A DNA stretch of 64,000 nucleotides. Origin: Streptomyces sp. TBY4. Its GTDB lineage: Bacteria; Actinomycetota; Actinomycetes; Streptomycetales; Streptomycetaceae. Location: assembly GCF_024213195.1 (NCBI RefSeq), contig NZ_JANAVF010000001.1, forward strand, positions 124,001 through 188,000. The letters run 5' to 3'. The position numbers and the translations under genes are program-made. The notes under the pieces were generated by a model. It saw only the letters and a list, made by a program, of their open reading frames with translations, had not been told where the DNA came from and ran no database searches. Below, piece after piece: positions 59,664-64,000 of this stretch. How positions within the stretch are numbered: position 1 is the stretch's first letter; each line of letters opens with the position of its first letter.

Positions 59664-60523
59664 CGGACCGCTCCTACGGGTTCCACCGGCGACCCCGATT
59701 CCACAGGCCCCACCGGCCCCATGGGCGCCGCAGGCCCCGCGGACGCCACCGGCCCCGGGCGCGGGCCCGGCACACTGCGCCGGGCGATGATCGACCGCCC
59801 GGCGGGGCGCGGGACCAGCAGCAGGGCGGCCCCGAGGAGCAGGGTGGCGACGAGGGCGTCGAGCCAGTAGTGGTTGGCCGTGCCGACGACCACGAGCAGG
59901 GTCACCAGGGGGTGCAGCAGCCACAGGGCGCGCCACCGCGAGGAGGTCGCGGCGATCATGCCGAGGGCCAGCATCAGGGCCCAGCCGAAGTGCAGCGAGG
60001 GCATCGCGGCGAACTGGTTGGCCATGGTGTCGGCGGCGGGCGCGGCCCCGTAGACGGTCGGTCCGTAGACCTGGCCGGTGTCGATCAGGTGGGCCGCGCC
60101 CAGCATCCGCGGGGGTGCGAGGGGGAAGGCCAGGTGGATGACGAGGGCCGCGCCGGTCAGGACGGCCAGGACCCGGCGGGTCCAGAGGTAGTGCGCGGGG
60201 CGGCGCAGGTAGAGCCAGACGAGGAAGAGCACGGTGGCGGGGAAGTGCACGGCCGCGTAGTAGGTGTTCGCGGTGTGCACGAGGGCGTCGCTGTGCAGGA
60301 GCACGCGCTGTACCAGGCCTTCGCCCGGCAGGTGCAGGGCGCGCTCGGCGTCCCAGACCCGGGCGGCGTTGCGGAAGGCCTCGTCCGTGCGGCCGGTGGC
60401 GAGCGTGCGGCCGTACTTGTAGACGGCGAAGAAGCCCGCCACGAGCAGGAGCTCGCGTATGAGGACGCGGCGGGCGCCCGGTCCCGCGACGCGGCCCCCG
60501 ACGGGCGTGGTGTGGGAGGTCAT
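59660..60523 (-). CDS. PAP2-family membrane phosphatase, AUR1-like (287 aa)
   Basis: Multi-pass membrane phosphatase or phosphotransferase. The catalytic motifs are FAAMPSLHFGWALMLAL and the later GTANHYWLDALVATLLLG, of the type seen in PAP2/inositol-phosphorylceramide-synthase-like proteins. It has about six helices and a C-terminal Gly/Pro/Val-rich low-complexity tail. ATG 60523 is used; the frame goes on upstream through the operator region. It is the first gene of a coupled operon with the EamA transporter and the Ser-repeat protein, opposite a TetR gene with three palindromes in between. Confidence 0.87.
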   Translation of the reverse strand: MTSHTTPVGGRVAGPGARRVLIRELLLVAGFFAVYKYGRTLATGRTDEAFRNAARVWDAERALHLPGEGLVQRVLLHSDALVHTANTYYAAVHFPATVLFLVWLYLRRPAHYLWTRRVLAVLTGAALVIHLAFPLAPPRMLGAAHLIDTGQVYGPTVYGAAPAADTMANQFAAMPSLHFGWALMLALGMIAATSSRWRALWLLHPLVTLLVVVGTANHYWLDALVATLLLGAALLLVPRPAGRSIIARRSVPGPRPGPVASAGPAAPMGPVGPVESGSPVEPVGAVR

Positions 60524-60556
60524 CCCCCGGTCTCGCTTCCTGTACACAGCTGCACT

Positions 60557-60586
60557 GCTCACTGCACGGCTCACTGCACGACTCAC
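60557..60586. repeat. Tandem 12-bp repeat upstream of the PAP2 gene
   Basis: GCTCACTGCACG occurs twice head-to-tail (60557-60568, 60569-60580), and ACTCAC of a third unit follows. It sits between the PAP2 start and the three palindromes, inside the likely leader of the PAP2 operon. Confidence 0.65.
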
Positions 60587-60600
60587 AATCGACACACCAG

Positions 60601-60645
60601 TGTATCGATACATTCTCGTATCGATACGAGTGTGTACCGATACGC
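60601..60645. promoter_or_regulatory. Three phased palindromic operators (TetR)
   Basis: TGTATCGATACA (60601-60612) and CTCGTATCGATACGAG (60615-60630) are perfect palindromes. GTGTACCGATACGC (60632-60645) is an imperfect third copy. The centres of the cores are exactly 16 bp apart. They lie between the divergent PAP2 operon and TetR gene; the third is close to a TAGACT -10-like hexamer (60657-60662). They are the obvious sites for the TetR protein. Confidence 0.75.
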
Positions 60646-60764
60646 TTGCGTTCCCGTAGACTTTCACTGGAGCCCGCCGCCACGCGACCGAAAAATATCG
60701 GCCATCATGACGAGGGCCCACCCGGCCACACCTACCGGAACGCAGCACCGAGGAGAGCCGCACC

Positions 60765-61397
60765 ATGACGTCGCCGACGCCGGAAGCCGCCCCGGCCCCC
60801 GCGCGCCGCTCCAAGATCACACCGGAGCGGGAGCAGCAGCTCTACGACGCCGTCCTCGAGCAGTTGCGCGAGGACGGGTACGAGGCGCTGACCATGGAGA
60901 AGATCGCCGCCCGGGCCGCCTGCGGAAAGTCCACGCTCTACCGGCAGTGGAAGACCAAACCGCAGCTCGTCGCCGCCGCCCTGCGCGCGGACCGGCGCGG
61001 GACCCTCGCCGCGGTGGACACCGGGACCCTGGCGGGCGACCTGCACGAGGCGGCCCGGATCGCCGCCTGCACCTCGGGCAGCGACACCCTGCTGATGCAG
61101 GCCCTCGGACACGCGGTGCTGAGCGACGAGGAGCTGAAGGCGGCCCTGCGCGAGGCCCTGGTGGGGCCGGAGCTGGCGGCGTTCGACTCGATCGTGGCGC
61201 GGGCCGTAGCCCGGGGCGAGCTCGCCCCCGGGCACCCCGCCGTGGAGTTCCTGCCGGCGCAGCTGATGGGCGTACTGCGCATCCGGCCGGTCCTGGAAGG
61301 CCGCTACGCCGACGCCGAGTACCTCGTACGGTTCGTCGACGCCTGCCTGCTGCCGGTGCTGGGCGCGGCCCCGCCGGAAGCGGACCGGGCCCCCTGA
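60765..61397 (+). CDS. TetR-family transcriptional regulator (210 aa)
   Basis: A TetR HTH (YDAVLEQLREDGYEALTMEK, then IAARAACGKSTLYRQWKTKP) precedes a C-terminal TetR_C-type ligand domain (about 85-205). GAGGAG lies 12 bases before ATG 60765. The three palindromes upstream suggest that it represses its own gene and the divergent PAP2-EamA-Ser-repeat operon. Ligand unknown; membrane-active compounds or lipids are plausible given its neighbours. Confidence 0.9.
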   Translation: MTSPTPEAAPAPARRSKITPEREQQLYDAVLEQLREDGYEALTMEKIAARAACGKSTLYRQWKTKPQLVAAALRADRRGTLAAVDTGTLAGDLHEAARIAACTSGSDTLLMQALGHAVLSDEELKAALREALVGPELAAFDSIVARAVARGELAPGHPAVEFLPAQLMGVLRIRPVLEGRYADAEYLVRFVDACLLPVLGAAPPEADRAP

Positions 61398-61400
61398 ACC

Positions 61401-61421
61401 GGGCCCTGCGCACCAGGGCCC
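61401..61421 (+). terminator. Hairpin terminator after the TetR gene
   Basis: GGGCCCTG (61401-61408) pairs with CAGGGCCC (61414-61421) around a 5-base loop, four bases after the TetR stop. Confidence 0.6.
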
Positions 61422-61583
61422 TCTGAACCAGCGGGCAGCCGTCCTCGATGACCGGACGGCGATCCGCTCGCGCTGCCTCGTGGGGACGGTGGCGGCGCGG
61501 CCCCCGGACCGGACGGCGGGCACTCCCTCGCGGAGTGACCGCCGACCGGTCCGTGCGGCTTTTCGTACTGCTTCCGTGTCCGC

Positions 61584-62120
61584 TCAGCCGCGGGCGGCGC
61601 CCATCGCCCGGGCGAACTCCTCCGGGTCGGCTTCGAAGCCCCGTACGGCCGGGTCCAGCGACCAGACCCCCGCGGCGTCGCGGGTGAACTCGGCGACCGT
61701 GACCCCGCTCGCCGCGCCGAAGCCGGCGAGGTCGTCCACCGCGAGGTCGGTGTAGCCCTCCCGGATGCGCAGCCCCTTGCCCGCGACCTCGGCGAAGGTC
61801 ACCGCCGGGCCGTCGCCCGGCCGCTGGATCACCACGCCCACCACGACCCGGGTCAACTCATCGGCGATCCGGTTGAGTTCGATGGTCATGACCTCGTCGA
61901 AGCCCAGTCCCAGTCCGGTCCTGCTGTCCCGGTTCAGCGTGATGGTGCCGTCGGGCGAACGGCTGCCGAAGTGGACCAGGTGGACGGGGTTCCCGTACGG
62001 GTCTGCGGCCCGGTAGACCGCGGCGATCAGGTCGAGGTCGTGGACGGGCGCTCCCGCCGGGCTGGGATCCCACCGCAGCGCGATCTCCACCTTGGCCAGG
62101 CCCTTGCTTACTCCGCTCAC
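61584..62120 (-). CDS. TerD-family protein (178 aa)
   Basis: Calcium-binding TerD domain as in tellurite-resistance and stress operons. ALRWDPSPAGAPVHDLDLIA, the acidic loop HFGSRSPDGTITLNRDSRTG and LGLGFDEVMTIELNRIADEL are characteristic. GTG 62120 (MSGVSKGLAKVEIAL) has GGGGGAG five bases upstream. Only one TerD is present, without TerC or TerB, so a broad stress or signalling role is more likely than tellurite resistance. It follows the gene of unknown function in the same direction. Confidence 0.9.
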   Translation of the reverse strand: MSGVSKGLAKVEIALRWDPSPAGAPVHDLDLIAAVYRAADPYGNPVHLVHFGSRSPDGTITLNRDSRTGLGLGFDEVMTIELNRIADELTRVVVGVVIQRPGDGPAVTFAEVAGKGLRIREGYTDLAVDDLAGFGAASGVTVAEFTRDAAGVWSLDPAVRGFEADPEEFARAMGAARG

Positions 62121-62239
62121 CGAACTCCCCCTCCGCACACCGTCTGTTGCCCGCCCATGCTGTCACGGGTCCTGCCCCGGGGGTCGAACGACCGTACGTT
62201 CCCGGCCAGTCCGGGGACCGGACGGGGAGGGCACGGGGG

Positions 62240-63400
62240 CTACCAGTCGCCGTCCTGGACCGGCTTGCCCGGCCGGGGCCCGTTCCCGAGGGGAGCGACC
62301 TGCCCGGGAGCAGGCTCCGCCCACGGAGCCTCGTCGGTGCCGAGCCATTCGCCCACCGGCAGCACCTGGCCGAGGGTGCCGGAGGGGGCCAGGTCGGCGG
62401 CATTCTCGTCGTAGTAGTCGAACCACGGCAGCCCCGCCTTGGTGTAGGCGGCCCGGTCCACCGGCGACGGCGGCGGCTCCTCCCCGGTGATCCTGCGCCA
62501 CGCGGGCGGGGTCACCAGGTGGACGAAGACCCGCGCGGCCGGCTCGGACGCCCACTCCTTCGCCTTGCGGTCGTCGCGGTACACCTCCTGCCGCATGGAG
62601 CCGCCGACACCGAGCCCCATCGCCGGCGCCGCCTGCGGGGCCGGCCCGCCTCCCGGCCCCCGCCGCAGCGGTCCCGCGGCCGAGGCCGGAGCGGGGACCG
62701 CGGCCGCTCCGGGAGGTCCGCCCGGCGCCGGGGCCGCCATCGGCGCCGGCATCGGCATCCCGGGAGCCCCGGCGAAGCCGCCGCCGGGATGACTGCCCGG
62801 CGGCAGGGCCCCGTACGGAATGCCGCGGGCCCGGGTGGTCCGGGCCGCCCGCTCCTGCTCCCGCCACCGCTCCAGCGCCTTCGCGCCGAGCGGGAAGGCC
62901 TGGAGCTGTACGCCGCCCGCGGTCTCCTCGCCGGTGACCTGGCCCTCCACGGTGGCGCCGAGCCCCAGCGGGACCGCGACGAACTGGCGGACCGTGCCCG
63001 TGCCCGAATTGATCCCGTCCAGCCAGGGCTGGCGCGGCAGCACGAGGTAGTTCTGCGGCCGGCGCCCGAGCGTGCCCGTCCACCGCTCGCCGGAGACGGC
63101 GCACACCTTGCCGACGCCTACCTGGAGCGCGGTGGGCTCCCGGGTGCCGCCGAAGCTGAGCCACATCGCCTCGCGCAGGTACACGGGGAGCATCACCCCG
63201 CCCTTGGCCAGCCAGTCCGCCGGAACCGTGTCCGGATAGTCCTCCACCCGCCGCAGCGGGAACTCCCCCAGGCCCGGGGGCAGATTGTGCGTACCGGTCT
63301 CCGGCAGCCGCAGCGTCCGCATGAACCGGACCTGCGCCCCCTCGCCCAGCAGCAGCGCGTTCCCCTCGACCCGTACCCCGCCTACCCCGCCCTTGGCCAC
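62240..63400 (-). CDS. Conserved protein of unknown function (386 aa)
   Basis: I do not recognise a named family. The N-terminal 200 residues look globular (VRVEGNALLLGEGAQVRFMR, LPVYLREAMWLSFGG, VPLGLGATVEGQVTGEETAG), followed by a Gly/Pro/Ala-rich linker (about 215-275) and a C-terminal globular part (EVYRDDRKAKEWASEPAARV and beyond). I recall similar proteins near TerD genes in Streptomyces. There is no signal peptide or membrane helix. GTG 63400 has GAGGAG eight bases upstream. It is probably cotranscribed with terD. Confidence 0.65.
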   Translation of the reverse strand: MAKGGVGGVRVEGNALLLGEGAQVRFMRTLRLPETGTHNLPPGLGEFPLRRVEDYPDTVPADWLAKGGVMLPVYLREAMWLSFGGTREPTALQVGVGKVCAVSGERWTGTLGRRPQNYLVLPRQPWLDGINSGTGTVRQFVAVPLGLGATVEGQVTGEETAGGVQLQAFPLGAKALERWREQERAARTTRARGIPYGALPPGSHPGGGFAGAPGMPMPAPMAAPAPGGPPGAAAVPAPASAAGPLRRGPGGGPAPQAAPAMGLGVGGSMRQEVYRDDRKAKEWASEPAARVFVHLVTPPAWRRITGEEPPPSPVDRAAYTKAGLPWFDYYDENAADLAPSGTLGQVLPVGEWLGTDEAPWAEPAPGQVAPLGNGPRPGKPVQDGDW

Positions 63401-63657
63401 GCGACCGGCTCCTCTCCCGTTCAAAACCGGATCCGCCGCAAGATCTGCCGGCGTTCCGGATCGTTACCCTCAAGATTTGCTCAGATGTCGTGACACTGCG
63501 CCCGACGAGTTCCTAGCTTCCTCATATACGCGTCCACCAGCCTCCGCGGTTCCCCGCGCCCCCGGCCGGATCCCGGTCCCGGTGCGCTCCGCGCGCTTCC
63601 GCGCGGCCCCACCCGCCGTGACCCCGCGTATCCGCGTACCCCAGGAAAGAGTGCAGC
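63401..63657. other. Divergent intergenic region
   Basis: No gene seen. The 257 bases must hold promoters for the unknown protein (minus) and the binding lipoprotein (plus), but I find no convincing -35/-10 pair or strong inverted repeat. Confidence 0.4.
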
Positions 63658-64000
63658 ATGAAGGTTCCCCAGGCCGGCGTGATCGCCGCAGTGATCGGTC
63701 TCTCCCTGACCGCATCGGCGTGTGGCGGTGACGATGACCAGGGGACCCTCGCCGTCGGCATCAAGTTCGACCAGCCGGGCGTCGGCATGCGGGAGCCCGA
63801 CGGCAGCTTCACCGGTTTCGACGTGGACGTGGCGACGTACGTCGCGAAGGAGCTCGGCTACCCGAAGGACCGGGTCGTCTTCAAGGAGGTCCTCAGCAAC
63901 GACCGCGAGCTGCTGATCGAGTACAACGAGGTCCAGATCGTGGCGGCCAGCTACTCGATCAACGACAAGCGCAAGGAGAAGGTCGACTTCGCCGGACCGT
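63658..64000 (+). CDS. Amino-acid ABC transporter substrate-binding lipoprotein (partial, first 114 codons)
   Basis: Begins MKVPQAGVIAAVIGLSLTAS and then ACGG, a lipoprotein signal with the modified Cys in the lipobox. The mature part is of the glutamate/polar amino-acid binding family: LAVGIKFDQPGVG, then GFDVDVATYVAKELG and QIVAASYSINDKRKEKVDFA. It binds an amino acid outside the membrane and hands it to an ABC permease, presumably encoded beyond the window. AGGAAAG precedes ATG 63658. The gene runs off the end of the window. Confidence 0.9.
   Translation, partial: MKVPQAGVIAAVIGLSLTASACGGDDDQGTLAVGIKFDQPGVGMREPDGSFTGFDVDVATYVAKELGYPKDRVVFKEVLSNDRELLIEYNEVQIVAASYSINDKRKEKVDFAGP

Noticed and set aside
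1..64000. tRNA or rRNA genes, prophage, integrative element
   Set aside because: No cloverleaf with CCA-adjacent TTCGA-type arm, rRNA segment, integrase, transposase or phage structural gene was noticed; gene composition is even throughout.

Overview
The window is chromosomal DNA of a Streptomyces or a very close relative. The sequence is very GC-rich, with G or C at most third codon positions and GTG or TTG starts for several genes. The gene content fits: a chaplin, two tyrosinase operons, mycothiol-dependent formaldehyde dehydrogenase, a DcuS/DcuR-type two-component pair, ECF sigma, IclR, TetR, GntR and LysR regulators, and TerD. About 60 protein genes are supported. I see no rRNA, tRNA, CRISPR array, insertion sequence, prophage or replication origin. 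This reads as core-to-accessory chromosome rather than a mobile island.

Layout. 1-3.6 kb: tail of an upstream gene, two tandem serpins and a coupled aldo/keto reductase. 3.7-6.2 kb: an Entner-Doudoroff-type sugar-acid module (KDPG aldolase and 2-keto-3-deoxy-sugar kinase) facing a divergent IclR regulator. 6.2-10.5 kb: a membrane-anchored STAND-like NTPase with TPRs, an S66 peptidase, and a BldC-like HTH protein with a DUF4180 partner. 10.6-14.9 kb: a fused ECF sigma/zinc-motif/membrane/CAP protein and a DEAH helicase with helicase-associated repeats. 14.9-17.9 kb: glutamate decarboxylase and the first tyrosinase operon (melC1-melC2). 17.9-21.7 kb: a DcuS/DcuR-like pair divergent from dctA. 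21.9-24.5 kb: a secreted subtilase and a FhuF-like iron reductase. 24.6-28 kb: a PTS EIIC and SIS-domain operon with a divergent GntR regulator. 28-34.7 kb: hydrolases, a GNAT, a TolB-like protein, esterases, a small secreted protein and a chaplin. 34.7-36 kb: the second tyrosinase operon. 36.1-39 kb: GNAT, TRIC-family membrane protein, and an HTH regulator facing an alpha/beta hydrolase across a 36-bp nested palindrome. 39-46.6 kb: acyl-CoA metabolism (paired acyl-CoA dehydrogenases, quinone-reductase-like MDR, dienoyl-CoA-reductase-like SDR, TetR, enoyl-CoA hydratase, PIG-L deacetylase) with an orphan FGE-like protein. 46.6-53.2 kb: MBL hydrolase, proline iminopeptidase, APH-family kinase, mscR, LysR and a DapA-family aldolase. 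53.2-54.6 kb: a 700-base gene-free stretch with an 18-bp repeat and a Crp-like site, leading to a LysM/lytic transglycosylase. 54.6-60.5 kb: a run of seven minus-strand genes (MerR, squalene/phytoene synthase-like, Ser/Thr kinase, GlsB-like, then a coupled PAP2-EamA-serine-repeat operon). 60.5-62.1 kb: TetR behind three phased palindromes, then TerD. 62.2-64 kb: a conserved Streptomyces-type protein of unknown role and the start of an amino-acid ABC transporter binding lipoprotein.

Most gene sets look like small regulator-plus-target modules: IclR/KDPG, GntR/PTS, HTH/hydrolase, TetR/PAP2-EamA and DcuSR/dctA. In several, the shared intergenic region carries a clear repeat or palindrome that probably serves as the operator. 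The least conventional items are the sigma-CAP fusion, the three palindromes spaced 16 bp apart in front of a translationally coupled membrane operon that ends in a Ser-every-third-residue protein, the nested palindrome at 38.1 kb, the 10-bp phased direct repeats of the PTS regulator, and the paired serpins with different reactive loops.
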